64,000 nucleotides of DNA from Phocoena phocoena (GCF_963924675.1 NC_089225.1:109506313-109570312), one strand, 5' to 3'; shown: positions 45,905 through 57,036, counted from the first letter of the stretch. A program made the numbers and translations. Notes: generated from the letters alone by a model not told the origin.

Positions 45905-46820
45905 TCACAAAGAAACAGGAATTCTTATTAAAATAAAACACATTAAAGACAATAAATTGGTTGGTAATCAAAAGATTACTGTTTAAAAAGACAGCAGGAC
46001 TGAATGGTTTAATGGTATGTTTTGCCACACTTTCAAAAAACGCCTGTTTTAAATAACTGTTTAAGAGGCTGAGAAAAGAAAGAAATCCTCCAAGCACACT
46101 GGAAAATTTTTGCATTTATCCTTTCCACCAACTGGACCAGGGGAGTACAAGAAAAGGAAAAGATGGAGCCATCTCATTTATGAAGGTAGATATGATCATC
46201 TTAAACAAAGTTTTGGCAAATTAAGCTCCACTCCGTATTAAAAAAGCATAATGCAGGTTTAGTCCAGGAATGTATATTTCAAAAGCAGGAAATGTATCGT
46301 TGTAGTATGCCATACTAAAAGAATAATAAGAAAGCAAAGGAAAATCTCAATAGATGCACCTCGGACAGTCACAACAGTCAACACCGATTCGTGATCTTAA
46401 AACTCTCATGGAACTGGGAACAAGAAGAAACTTTAAAAGCCTATAGCACCACTAATCCTAATGGATTTGGATTAGGGTTAATCCTAACTAACCACTAGGA
46501 TAGTCTCTAGAAGCATTAGAACTAAAGTCGAGAACAAAGGAAGGATAACCTTTATCATCACAACCATTCAAAAGTGTACTCTGGCTCCTAGCTAAAGAAA
46601 TAAGAAAAGAAAAAGAAATAATAATTATAGGAATTGGAGAGGAAGATGAAACACTATCTTTATTTGCATATATTACAGTAGTTTATAAAAAAAATTCTTA
46701 AGAGAAGGTCCAGATGAGCCATGGAGGTTAATAGGAAAGTTTGTCACGATTGCAGGACAATCGGTGTTTAAAAGGCAATAGCATCCCTATTACCAGTAAA
46801 TTTAGAATATATAGTAGAAA
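45905..46820 (+). mobile_element. Degraded L1 ORF2 relic, second part (RT region)
   Basis: AAAATCTCAATAGATGCACC, GGAACAAGAAGAAACTTT, CCTAGCTAAAGAAATAAG and TTATTTGCATATATTACAG correspond to successive RT-region blocks, the last one at the FADD site but mutated. Strongly diverged. Confidence 0.6.
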
Positions 46821-47295
46821 ACCTCCAAACTTCTGCTTCTGGCCACAGGGAGGAAGTAGTCAGAATGACCCTCCTGCAGTAGGCAGCTAGAGACCTGGTC
46901 AACATGAAGAGCACAGCTGTCAGACTCTGGACAACAGACAACATAGGAATAGAGCCCTAAGGAAGGAGCAACCAGTGAGGAGATTGTGTCACCCCCAGGC
47001 TCTCTCCCTGGACTGAGGGTCACGGAAAGGGGGACTCCAACAAAATCTGACAATCTGGCTGAGTTGAGGGGCCATGAGACTGGAGTTCATCCACTGCAAA
47101 ATAACTAGAATTTGTGAGTCAGGGTACCTGAGAGGGGGAGCTACCCGGTAACAAGGTGCGGAAATCTGTGTAAACATCCCCTTGAGTCTTTGGCTGAAAA
47201 TCAAACTTTCTTTTTATGGAACATAATTGAAGGTTTATTTTAGGGTATGGATATAGACATAAGTGTTTATATTTAAGCAAAAAGACTGAACATTA
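46821..47295. other. Unassigned stretch
   Basis: A G/A-rich region with phrases (GACAATCTGGCTGAGTTGAGG, GAGAGGGGGAGCTACC) that might derive from an L1 5' UTR, but I cannot confirm it. Confidence 0.3.
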
Positions 47296-47299
47296 ATGA

Positions 47300-47990
47300 C
47301 CTAGCCCCCCACCCTAAGGATGAGACACTGATAAAGGCAATCCCACGCTCAACATTTACACTTTTCATTCCGAGTTGAATTATTCTGTGGCCACTCGGAG
47401 AAGAGCTGAGGTCATCTCACGTTGAGGGGCTTCCTAGGGTTCCCCTCCCGGGTGACTTCTCACAGGTCAGCAAAGACAGGAATCGCCGAAAGATTTTCCA
47501 AAACTAATCCACTCCTAGGTTTTGCATCCAGGAATTTCATATTTTTCCTAATGTTAGAGGTATCCTTAAAGGCATTCTCTCATTCTTTATACTCACAAGT
47601 TTTTCTGCAGTGAGTTTTCACAGTTTAAGGAATGTGGAAAAATGGAAGGCTTGGGACTCTCTCTCCAGAATAAATCCTCATGTCTCTTAAAATTTGAGAG
47701 CGCATTCCAGGCTTTCCCTTGGTAATTGCACTCGGGATCTCTTCATCTTCTGCTCAGTAGTGGAAGCGCCTGTGCTATAGCGTTTTCCACATTCCGAATG
47801 TGGGTGTTCCTCTGTAGTGATTCTTCATGTGTGTTCTGAGGGAGGAGAGTTCCTGAAGGCACGTGTGTAGGGTGAAACTTCATGAGGCTGGATGAGAACA
47901 ATTTCTGAAAAAACAACAGTTTCCAAGCAGTGATTTAAAAAATTTCCCAGAGCTTCCGCAGGGCCTAGGACCATTCAAGTTTCCTTTAGC
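47300..47990 (-). pseudogene. C2H2 zinc-finger gene relic (KRAB-ZNF type array), broken
   Basis: Read on the minus strand, the segment carries remnants of at least four C2H2 fingers in tandem, across several frames. In order: near 47860-47810 SLRTHMKNH, then after a shift ECGKRYS (about 47795-47775); near 47732-47680 ECNYQGKAWNALSNFKRH, then MRIYSGE after a shift; near 47600-47525 CEYKE*ENAFKDTSNIRK; and near 47385-47325 RIIQLGMK..RGIAFISVSSL. A possible earlier finger (GSSGKFFKSLLG) lies near 47940. Cysteines and histidines are repeatedly lost (second Cys to Gln or stop, His to Asn), with frameshifts at the linkers. No KRAB box, intron or poly(A) tail is visible, so it is unclear whether it is a retrocopy or a decayed duplicate. 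It cannot encode a protein. Confidence 0.82.
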
Positions 47991-48498
47991 CAGAGTAAAG
48001 AGACTTTCTTGAACTCTTGGGGCATCCAATAGAGACTTTGGATAGGCCACACCTATCTTATATAGGATATAAGACAGAAAAGCCACCAGAGTACCGTGTT
48101 TCCAGGAAGGCCCAAAGGGTATATGAGTCACCAGTGCAGTGAGAAATGTGCTGGCAGTAGGCAGGGTAAGGTTCCAGGGACACTAAGAAGTACAGAGGTA
48201 AGTCTCCTCCATTTGCCAATGTTGATGGCAAGAGATGCCACTAGACCTGGGCCCACCGATAGCAATGGGAACGATAGAAACCCAAAACAATAGATAAGGT
48301 GGCAGCACCTAATCACCACAAGTCGGGTGCGTTAAATTATCATGAACGGCAGGCTTGGAAAGGGAGCCAGAGGGCTTAGACTGGCAGAAAATTATGGAGA
48401 TCTTTATTTGAACATGGCTTCCCAAGGGGAAAATAGGTAGGTAGCCAGCAAGGGTAAAACCAGTTTGTGGAAACAGTGCGATCAAGAATGATGATCAG
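47991..48498. other. Unassigned stretch upstream of the zinc-finger relic
   Basis: On the minus strand this would be the 5' side of the relic. A minus-strand open frame reaches from 48131 into it, but I see no KRAB or SCAN motif. Confidence 0.35.
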
Positions 48499-48618
48499 GG
48501 GCTTCCCTGGTGGCGCAGTGGTTGAGAGTCCGCCTGCCGATGCAGGGGACACGGGTTCGTGCCCCGGTCCGGGAAGATCCCACATGCCGCAGAGCGGCTG
48601 GGCCCGTGAGCCATGGCC
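48499..48618 (+). mobile_element. CHR SINE 5' half only, no tail
   Basis: The first ~120 nt are nearly identical to intact copies (GGGGCTTCCCTGG to GTGAGCCATGGCC). The sequence then changes abruptly to AGGAGACTGAAG, with no A tail and no TSD. Confidence 0.92.
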
Positions 48619-48734
48619 AGGAGACTGAAGAAAGTCACCAGTATGAAGTCACATTCTTTACACAGTACCCAGTTTTTGGAACCAGAACCCAGTGACTGAG
48701 GGAGAAGTTGGAATTTTCACAACAGTCCTGTGAG

Positions 48735-48835
48735 ACGAGTACCTTAGTTATCCCCGTTTTACTGATGAGGAAACTAAGGCACGCTGAAATTAATTTTCCC
48801 AAGAATCACACAGCTAGGAAAGGGCATAGCTAACA
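48735..48835 (-). mobile_element. MIR, antisense
   Basis: TTACTGATGAGGAAACTAAGGC and CACACAGCTAGGAAAGG are the reverse of the MIR core. Confidence 0.8.
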
Positions 48836-49036
48836 CATCCTATGAGCATGAGTGTATGATACTCGCATAAGTGCAGAATTGGTGAATCAAGGACATAAAT
48901 ATTTTAAAATTTAAAATATGCTCTAGATTACATTTTTAAGAGGTTGTAAGATTTCACACTCCCACCAGCCAAAAGGAAAGCTTATCTCTCCCTTTATCCT
49001 CTGTAGACCTGGCTTATATCATCAATGAGTGAAAAA
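48836..49036. other. Unassigned
   Basis: AT-rich gap without a named repeat. Confidence 0.35.
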
Positions 49037-49047
49037 TAGACATTCAG

Positions 49048-49286
49048 GTTTTTTTTTACATCTTTATTGGAGTATAATTGCTCTACAGTGGTGCATTGGC
49101 TTCTTCTGTATAACAAAGTGAATCAGCCATGCATATACACGTACACCCATATCCCCTCCCTCTCGCGTCTCCCTCCCACCCTCCCTATCCCACCCCTCCA
49201 GGCGGTCACAAAGCACCGAGCTGATCTCCCTGTGCTATGCGGCTGCTCCCCACCAGCCATCCATTCTACATTTGGTAGTGTATATG
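49048..49286 (-). mobile_element. Artiodactyl-type L1 3' UTR, antisense, with TSD
   Basis: TTTACATCTTTATTGGAG, ACAAAGTGAATCAGCCATG, CCTATCCCACCCCTCCAGG and GAGCTGATCTCCCTGTGC are hallmark phrases. An 11-bp TSD, TAGACATTCAG, lies at 49037-49047 and 49287-49297. This is therefore a complete, very short (~240 bp) 5'-truncated L1 insertion. Confidence 0.93.
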
Positions 49287-49297
49287 TAGACATTCAG

Positions 49298-49494
49298 TTT
49301 TAATTTCAACTTTTCAAACTTGTTTATTGACTGTGTTGATTTCTTCTTCTATGTATTTCTTGGTCATGTTCATTGACTATTTTTATATTTGATTGTAAGG
49401 TTTTGTTCCTCACTTTATAAAAGATCCTTGTAGATTAGCATGATGAATCCTATGTCCATCCTACCTCGTAAATTGTTTTCTTAGCCCATACTTT
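49298..49494. other. Unassigned
   Basis: AT-rich sequence, possibly part of an older antisense L1 (TTGATTTCTTCTTCTATG), not confirmed. Confidence 0.3.
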
Positions 49495-49510
49495 ACTTGT
49501 TTACCTTCTT

Positions 49511-49826
49511 TTTTTTTTTTTTTTAATAAGATGTTGGGGGTAGGAGTTTATTAATTTATTTATTTTGACTGTGTTGGGTCTTCGTTGCTGTGCGAGGGCC
49601 TTCTCTAGTTGCGGTGAGCGGGGGCCACTCTTCATCGCGGTGCGCGGGCCCCTCACTATCGCGGCCTTTTGTTGCGGAGCACAGGCTCCAGACACGCAGG
49701 CTCAGTAGTTGTGGCTCACGGGCCTAGTTGCTCCGCGGCATGTGGGATCCTCCCAGACCAGGGCTCGAACCCGTGTCCCCTGCATTAGCAGGCAGGTTCT
49801 CAACCACTGCGCCACCAGGGAAGCCC
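49511..49826 (-). mobile_element. CHR SINE variant with extra 3' module, antisense
   Basis: It carries the same GATGTTGGGGGTAGGAGTTT module as the copy at 43786, followed by ATTAATTTATTTATTTTGAC and a long-form/short-form mosaic body. The TSD is imperfect (ACTTGTTTACCTTCTT before, ACTCGTTTAACTTTCTT after). The GGCCTTTTGTTGCGG part lacks the CTCCCG block. Confidence 0.92.
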
Positions 49827-49989
49827 ACTCGTTTAACTTTCTTAGTGATCATTTTGCCATATATAAAGTGTTCGTTTCCTCTGCAGCCCATCTTAATGTG
49901 GTTTCATTCCACTCAAACTGATGCTTTCAGGGTTTCCAGCAGCCTCCACATTGAATTAGTATGGAATTTTCTGTCCTCGTGTTCAATCC

Positions 49990-50135
49990 AGTTATAAATC
50001 CTTTATTTAATCTCTCAGAGTCTCAGTTTCCGTTTTTGGATGTGAATATGAGAAAACACTCCCAGCTGCAAGTTAGTTGCAAAAACTAGAAAGCATTCAT
50101 GCACAGCACCTAGCACAGTGCCTGCTGTTATTACT
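49990..50135 (+). mobile_element. MIR, sense
   Basis: TTTAATCTCTCAGAGTCTCAG..TTTCC and CAGCACCTAGCACAGTGCC follow the MIR 3' half. Confidence 0.65.
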
Positions 50136-50204
50136 GGTCAAAAGCCTGCCCGTCCGCTTGTTGTCTGTGTGCTCTGGCTCCAGCTCCCTGGGAAAAATGC
50201 TGCT

Positions 50205-50275
50205 ATTCACAGGAAGAAGAAGAGAGAGGAGGGGAAGATGAAGGAGGAGGACGAGGGCAAGAAGGAGGGGCATCA
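50205..50275. repeat. Purine-rich low-complexity tract
   Basis: About 70 bp of mainly GGA/GAA/GAG units. The minus-strand frame through it gives a Leu/Pro-rich translation and is not a gene. Confidence 0.8.
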
Positions 50276-50816
50276 GCACTGATGCTGGCCAGGTGTACCC
50301 CTGGAGTTGTACTAAATGCATCTCAGAGCAGCACAACCTGGGGCTTCCAAATATGAATCGCTTTAGTAACGATAACGTCAATCGTGAACATTTAGGGAGG
50401 TGACTACTCCCAAACACCTTGCTGCGTGCTCCACGAGGAAGGATGCTGTACAGATGAGGTACTTGGCCTGTCTGGCACCCGTTAAGTGCTATGTATGAAT
50501 CCGTAGTCACTCTCACCGCCATCGCCACTCTTATTTTACAGGCAACATCTTATGAAACCACTCCTCTGCTTCCAGGCAGATGCGCGGGGAGCAAAAGGAC
50601 CGACCTGCGCATCCTGTCCCCTATCAAAGATGGCCTGGGAAAGCCATCTTTACTGCAGAATGAGTCAGCAGGGACCAGATGGGAACTCATGGAAAGTTCT
50701 GCCCCATGGGAGAAGGCCTTGCTGCTGAGACTTCAGTGAAAACTGAGGCCTGGGGGCAGAACCCTGACCAGGAAGCATATTGCTTTTGGCCTTCACTGAG
50801 TTGCCCTAACATTTAA
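50276..50816. other. Unassigned stretch
   Basis: No named repeat or gene evidence. Confidence 0.35.
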
Positions 50817-50828
50817 AAGTCAAGACAG

Positions 50829-51022
50829 GGCTTCCCTGGTGGCGCAGTGGTTGAGAGTCCGCCGGCCGATGCAGGGGACACGGGTTCGTGCCCCGATCCA
50901 GGAAGATCCCACATGGCGCGCAGCGGCTGGACCCATGAGCCATGGCCGCTGAGACTGCACGTCCGGAGGGAGAGGCCACAGCAGTGAGAGGCCCGCGTAC
51001 CGCAAAAAATAAATAAATAAAT
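50829..51022 (+). mobile_element. CHR SINE with 16-nt internal deletion, exact 12-bp TSD
   Basis: AAGTCAAGACAG lies at 50817-50828 and 51023-51034. The body goes from CGTCCGGAG straight to GGAGAGGCC, losing the CCTGTGCTCCGCAACG block. The tail is (AAAT)n-like. Confidence 0.95.
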
Positions 51023-51034
51023 AAGTCAAGACAG

Positions 51035-51379
51035 TTCACCTTGAAATAGGGATTTTCAGCTTCTGTTGACACTTGTCAACAATGAGCGTCTCAGTGTTCT
51101 TCCACCAGTGGCTCCACTCACTTCGGATGCCAGCCTGGCCCTAAAGGTATCTGGGTTCCTGACCCCTGAACCCAGCTCCCTGCCCTCAGGAGAAAAGGTC
51201 TCCCGTGAAACAGACATATATATTCTACTAAGCAGAGAATTTTTAGAAAACACCTGCTCAGTATTCTCTGTCTGACTCCAGAAGACATAGGTCTGGTTTA
51301 ATTCTCCCTAAAAAGATGATAAGAAGGGAACAGCCCCAGAAACAAGCTTGTAGATATAAAGAATGGAGACAGATATTAT
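51035..51379. other. Unassigned
   Basis: Nothing recognisable. Overlapping frames at 51056-51275 lie on opposite strands. Confidence 0.35.
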
Positions 51380-51830
51380 ATTCACACTGAGAGAAGAAAA
51401 AATCAGCCTCATTATTGAAGGAAATCAACTCAGTAAAGCTGGAGATGAACTTGAGCAAAACCTCATGAGATCACAGAGGAAATGAATAAAGAGATCAAAA
51501 AGATGAGAAAAGTATGATAATAGAGGCAGAGGACTAACTAAGGAGATCCAACCCATGAATAAAAGCCACTCCCGACAAAGAACACCCTAGATATGAGTAT
51601 GATGCAGTAATAAAAGGTATTAGAGAAAACTTTCCGGACCTCGAAATGGATTTGTCAACCAGAGAAGGGAGGATTTACAGTTTCTGGGCAACATGAATGA
51701 AAAGAGATGGATACCAAGACGAGGCTGACGATTCTTTTTTTATAACTTCAAAAACAACAAGAGAATCCCTTTGAGCTTACCCTCAAAGAAATGAATGTCA
51801 GGTGGGTTGGCCTAAAATGTCTCCCCTGCT
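51380..51830 (+). mobile_element. Possible old L1/HAL1 ORF1-region relic
   Basis: A purine-rich stretch (GAGATCAAAAAGATGAG, TATTAGAGAAAACTTTCCGG, CAAAAACAACAAGAGAATCC) has the style and order of old L1 ORF1. No frame survives. Confidence 0.35.
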
Positions 51831-54289
51831 CTATTGAATTAAATCTCTATTGCCAAGAGGCAAACGTTGGCTGAAGCAAAAATTCATGGGTCAGGAATGA
51901 CAGGCCCCAGAACGACACAGCAAACAGCTCATTTGTCAGCTTCTCCGGGGGGAGGGGATTGTTCATCAGCATGGAACAAATTTGGCGACTTACACAGGAA
52001 GCAGCTCCTCATGTCTTGGACCCAGGATGCAGTTCTAAGAACAAGACTCTGATGCTTTGACAGGTCAAGCCCACAAGTCTCCCCATCAGATCATCTGACC
52101 TCCACTTTTGACTGATGTCAGGATGTAAAGGCACCTGTCCACCAGCTAGCACGGCCCTTGGGATTGGAATCATACTTTGCAAAAACGTCACCAGGGGCAG
52201 AGATAGAGTTCCCACTGACATCATGGGGGTGAGGGTGCTGACGTGTCATAGTGAACCAGACGCTTGGCAGGGTGCTTTCATTTGGGCAACACCACATGGG
52301 GGACCAGGCTGGACACAGAGCTACATCTGCACCAATTCCAGGCCCCCACGAACCCAATGTGCTCTGCCTGCAAGAGCCTCTTTCCAGGATCTAAAGCACT
52401 GATTCTGAACCCCAGCTCTATCCTGGGACGCCCAGTATTTGTAGGCCTTTGCTCTAGAGAAGACAGAAGACCAAGAGGAGTCTGCCGAGTACCTGCTGGA
52501 TTTCCTATCCCTGCATCCCATCACGTGGACCTCCTCACCATCTACCTGACCTCCCAGACTCCGGGAATGGTCATTCACTTGGGATGTGGCTGGAGGAAGC
52601 TGAGGCCCTTTGGACTTGTCCACGAGGCAAAATCTCAGCTAACAGCCCCTGAAGTTGAGGCAATACCAGTATACTTCTTTCAATGGAGAGCACAGCTGAA
52701 GGCTGCCCTGTCTGACCGTTTCTTCAAGATTCCCCTTAATCACGATATTGCCAACCTGTCTTTCTTTCTGTTTACGCATTACTTCTTTTCAACTACCTTC
52801 CTGTGTTGATATTTTTCTAGTTTGAAATGTTTAACTTCAAAGATTATTTTTGCAGTAGAAAAAGCAATTCGCGTCTGATATAATTAAGCAATGGCCCATT
52901 GATTTACCCACCGCTATACATTATGCCTCCTCTTCTCATTTACCATCTTAGTGCCTAATGGGTTTATCTCCAAACAGGTATTTATTGATGCCTTGAGAGC
53001 AACAATTCCAGAGGCGCCTCCCAATATGAACCACACTGGGCTGAGTTATTCATAAGTTAGATATCGCCCGGGTATTGTGTTTCCTGCTATCTTTACTAAA
53101 TGAGTACAAAAAGAATTGGAATTTGAGAAAAGAACCAGGTTCTGGCTTTCAATATACTGGGAGTGAAACAGTGCTTCTAAGAAAATCAGTTCTATTCTGA
53201 CAGTTAACACTCAATTCCCACGCAATGTGTGTCATTTAATAAGTAAACTGCTGCTCTTTCTGATGAAGACAGAAAGATGATGTATGCCGTCTGAAGCACA
53301 ATTATATCCCCAGAAACAGGGAAGGAAATGCTAATTACAAAATAGTTCACATGGCAACCGCTTGATAAACGAAGCTGAGAAGAACAGCCCTAGGCTTCTA
53401 ACGCATCCTTCTTTGTCTCTGGCAGAGGAAAGAGATTTGAAAAGGCAACTCGACATCTCATTTTGGGTGTCAGGTGGCCCTTATTATAAGGTGGGTCTCT
53501 TTATAGCCCCAGCTATGCTGGTGGCTGGGACCAACACCAAGGACACAGACAATGAAAGGAGACACCTCACAGAGGAAACACTCTAAATCTCTTCCAGCAG
53601 CTTCTTCCTCCAGCTGTTAAGTACCGCCATCTCCAGTTTGCTCCCAGGGATTGCAAAGTCAGGAGCCCTCCATTCCTGGGGCAGTTTGACACCTGGAGGG
53701 CTCAGGGAGCCGTAGGAATGAACAGTCTTCTCTGGGGTTGGGCTGTGTGTGTTGGGGTGCAGCAAGGTTGTCACTCCTGGTCCTGACACTGCTCTAACTG
53801 GTGTGGAAGAGCCAATCTTCCATGGAACCAGTAGACCTCCCAAGAATGCTCAACTCTCCTTACTGTAAACTCTGAGAGGGTCTCTGCCTACCATTTGCCC
53901 ATCTATGGAGAGTTTCTGTTTTCATGTCTATGAGCTACTTCTTTGTCGACAGCCAACATCCACTTTGTCCTTCTCAGGCCGTGGGTTATAGATGAGGCTC
54001 AATCTGTCTCAGACTTTAGGACTGAACATGGGTCCTGGAGGAAGCCAGTCAACACTTTGCACCCCCTGATGTCAATGACTGGTTCAGTGATGGACACGTG
54101 ACCCCCAACAGGCTTATCAGAACTAAGGAGATTCAGTTTCTCAGCTTTTGTTTGAACGATTGGTTGGAGGACTTCTCCTCCAATGGGTATATACAACCTG
54201 AAGTTTGAACAGCCATTTTTTAACAATGTGATATTCCCTTCTCAAATTCCTAAAACTGATAATATCTGCTTCTTTTTTGTACTGTTCAG
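51831..54289. other. Unassigned stretch containing a long chance frame
   Basis: About 2.4 kb without a named repeat. The 181-codon frame at 52264-52809 has no recognisable domain, no upstream promoter or splice context, and is overlapped by a minus-strand frame. I treat it as chance. Confidence 0.45.
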
Positions 54290-54710
54290 TCTGACAAGTG
54301 TATTGACTATTTAAATAACAAGCTTCTCAGTGGTATTCCCGTCCCCAATTTTATTGATTTCTGTTGTTAACATTATTATTTCTTTTCTTCTGTTTGCATT
54401 GTGTTTAATTTGCTCTCCTTTTCCTAGTTCCCTAAAGTATAAGCTTAAATCACTGATTTGAGACTTTTCTTCTTTTCTAACATAAGCATTGAACACTATA
54501 AATTTCCCTGTAAGTGCTGTTTTGGCTGCATCCTACAAATTTTGACATGGTTTTCATTTTTACTCATTTCAAAATGTAATCTAACTTCTGTTGTGTCATC
54601 CTCTTTGACCCACGTATTATTTAGAAGTGTGCTGTTCAATTTCCAAACATTCAGTGATTTTCCAGGCATCATATTTCTGTTGTTGGTTTCTAGTTTGATT
54701 CTCTTAAGCT
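54290..54710 (-). mobile_element. L1 ORF2 fragment, antisense
   Basis: CTATAAATTTCCCTGTAAGTGC, GGCTGCATCCTACAAATTTTG, CTTTGACCCACGTATTATTTAG and CCAGGCATCATATTTCTGTTG are the antisense reading of the well-conserved ORF2 segment between endonuclease and RT. The 169-codon plus-strand frame at 54458-54967 is its shadow. Confidence 0.85.
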
Positions 54711-55074
54711 CGGCAGTGGAGACAGGCAGAAGGTCCAGGTGGAGCATCATGTCTTTATCCCAGAGGCTGCAGTTCCTCTCCATCAGGCTGCACCTGGAGG
54801 GAAGTTTTCTCATGTCTCTTGACCTACCCCCATCTTTCTGGCGAGCACCCCGAGAGGTCTGCAGAGAAGAGCCGGCTAGTGGTGTGAATTCCTCTTGTGT
54901 CTGCCGCTCTCAGGGGATCTATGCTCCCACACTGGTCCACGCGTGGGTTGTTAAACATTTTGCTTAATTATTTTTGTCTGGCTTATCTGGCATCCAACTG
55001 CTTCTGCCCCAGGTAAGTGAAGGCTTGTGTCCTGTCTCTCCTTATAAGATCTTCCTCCTTACATATTTTTTTTC
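54711..55074. other. Unassigned stretch
   Basis: Nothing recognised. Confidence 0.35.
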
Positions 55075-55350
55075 ATTCAAAAAAACATGGAGGTAAAATT
55101 TCTATAACGTGATATTAACCCATTTAATGCATTTAGTGCATTCACAGCATTGTGCAATCACGACCTCTACCTAGTTCCAAAACATTTTCATCCACCAGAG
55201 AGGAAGCCCAAACCCATTTAACAGTCACTCCCCACTCTCCCCTGCCCCAAGCCTCTGGCACACAAGACTGCTTTCTGTCCCTATGGATATATCCGTTCTT
55301 GGTATTTCCTATACATTGACTCATACAGTATGTGATCTCTTGTGTCTGCA
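55075..55350 (-). mobile_element. L1M 3' UTR fragment, antisense
   Basis: AGCATTGTGCAATCACGACC, CCAAAACATTTTCATCC, CAGTCACTCCCCACTCTCC and CTTTCTGTCCCTATGGATAT are hallmark antisense phrases. Confidence 0.8.
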
Positions 55351-56933
55351 TTATTCCTTATATTTTCCTTAGTTTGTCCTGCAACCGCAGCTCTCTGGTG
55401 ATGTTAGGAAAAGTTATGATTCTGCAGATTATCTGGTGTGTTGTTGTCAAGATGTCTTTTCTTTCTACATCCAAGGCAGAAGCAAAAAAATTCAGCACAT
55501 CCTTTTTGAAATCTTCCGCAAATCCACATCCTCTCCCTGAGCTGACAGATTTGCTATTGTTACTTAAAGCATCTTCTTAATTAAGTTTTGAGTTTTTTGG
55601 TATTTTGTTGTCGTGGAGGAAGAGCCATATGATCATATGTAGAATCTTTCTCCACTTTTGCAAAATCACAGTGAAAGACACTGATGGATTGATTGTCTTA
55701 TGTCCCTGAATATGTGTGAGGATCAACTTAATGGATTCTACATGGGTTTTAGTGTCAAGAAAATGTTTCTTTTCAAAAGCAATGCTGGCTTTGTCTGATC
55801 ACATAATGAGAAATGTAAAACTTGTCGTAGTTTCCTTGGCTGTTAAGAGGCTACAATTTAGCTTTCAATTGGATTAACTAATTGATGGTAAGTTTCTGGA
55901 ATATTTATTTCTCTTCTCTTTCCAAAAGATTTCTTCTTTTTTTTAAATGTAAACTTTATTTTCCTGAAAAAAGAAAGTTGTGAAACAAACGTGCATTTAG
56001 TATGATATCAAACATTTGTATTTTAAATATCTATATCTGTAAATCATTTTAAAATTATGAAACATTTAAAATAAAATTATATAAGGCTGCCATGAACGTA
56101 TGCCCTATCAGTACATAGAGGACAAACTTCTCTGTAAGTTTTCTCAAGAAACCTATGATTCGTTATAGTAAAGCAGACTGACTGTACAGTAAGGCAATTA
56201 AAATGTAAATTATTTATGAAAATGCTAGGAAGGAAAGGTAAAGGATTCTTCTCATTACTCTTTAAACATCTGTATTGTTAGAACATGTGAGCATGTTTTA
56301 CTTTGGTTGTAATAAAAGAAAGAATGTACAAGGGAAAGAAGAAATAAGAGATTACACAAACATAAATCAATGTAGAGCATAGCTAGCTCCAAGCGCTCAG
56401 AAACATGACAGTGAAATTAAACAGCAGTCACTGAGTACCCCTGTCCTTTGCACCTGGAGAATTCCTCCTTTCTGAGTGGTGCCCTTCCATTACCTGAGAG
56501 TCACCAACTAATTCCCTGTCTGCCAAGTGTCCAGGCACAGGCTCCCTGTGTGTACGGTTGAAGGAGGCTGTCATGAACAAATTTAAAGATACTTTCCAAT
56601 CGAAGGTTCTAGATCGGATTTTCACTCTACTGACAATTTCAGACTTGCCCTCTGGGCCCTGAGCATAACAGATCAATGTCAAGACAAATTAAATACACGA
56701 GGCCTCTAATAAACAATATCTCTGGATAAGATGAGCCTGGATTTTAATTCTATTACATAAATTCCATTAAAGAAATCTTCTAAGGAAAGAAGTTATAGTG
56801 GGGATTGTTAAAAATGAACAATATTTTCAAAGCAGGCCAAAGAGCTCTAAATTCTCTTTTTAGTTAAAATCATGGACACCTTAACTCTGCCTATATTTAC
56901 AAGCATTCACCATACATCTTCCCTCGAATGGCT
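55351..56933. other. Unassigned AT-rich stretch
   Basis: No named repeat, no gene. The 84-codon minus-strand frame at 56428-56682 has no domain. Confidence 0.45.
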
Positions 56934-57036
56934 TCTCTGAGTTCCCACTAACACCCACTAACTCTCTGAGTTCCCACTAACTCCCACTAACTCTGAGTTC
57001 CCACTAACTCCCACTTTTCTGAGTTCCCACTAACCC
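56934..57036. repeat. Small minisatellite, 4 units
   Basis: Tandem units built on TCTGAGTTCCCACTAAC followed by WCCCACTAAC. Successive units shorten from 29 to about 27, then 25, then a partial unit. Each full unit contains two CCCACTAAC nonamers, so the array has a sub-repeat structure. Confidence 0.93.

Noticed and set aside
52264..52809. 181-codon plus-strand frame
   Set aside because: No domain, no promoter or splice context, and overlapped by a minus-strand frame. A few frames of this size are expected by chance in 64 kb.
54458..54967. 169-codon plus-strand frame
   Set aside because: Antisense shadow of an L1 ORF2 fragment for most of its length.
56934..57036. Tandem array considered as a CRISPR-like repeat
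   Set aside because: Units are contiguous with no unique spacers and shrink in length. This is a vertebrate minisatellite.
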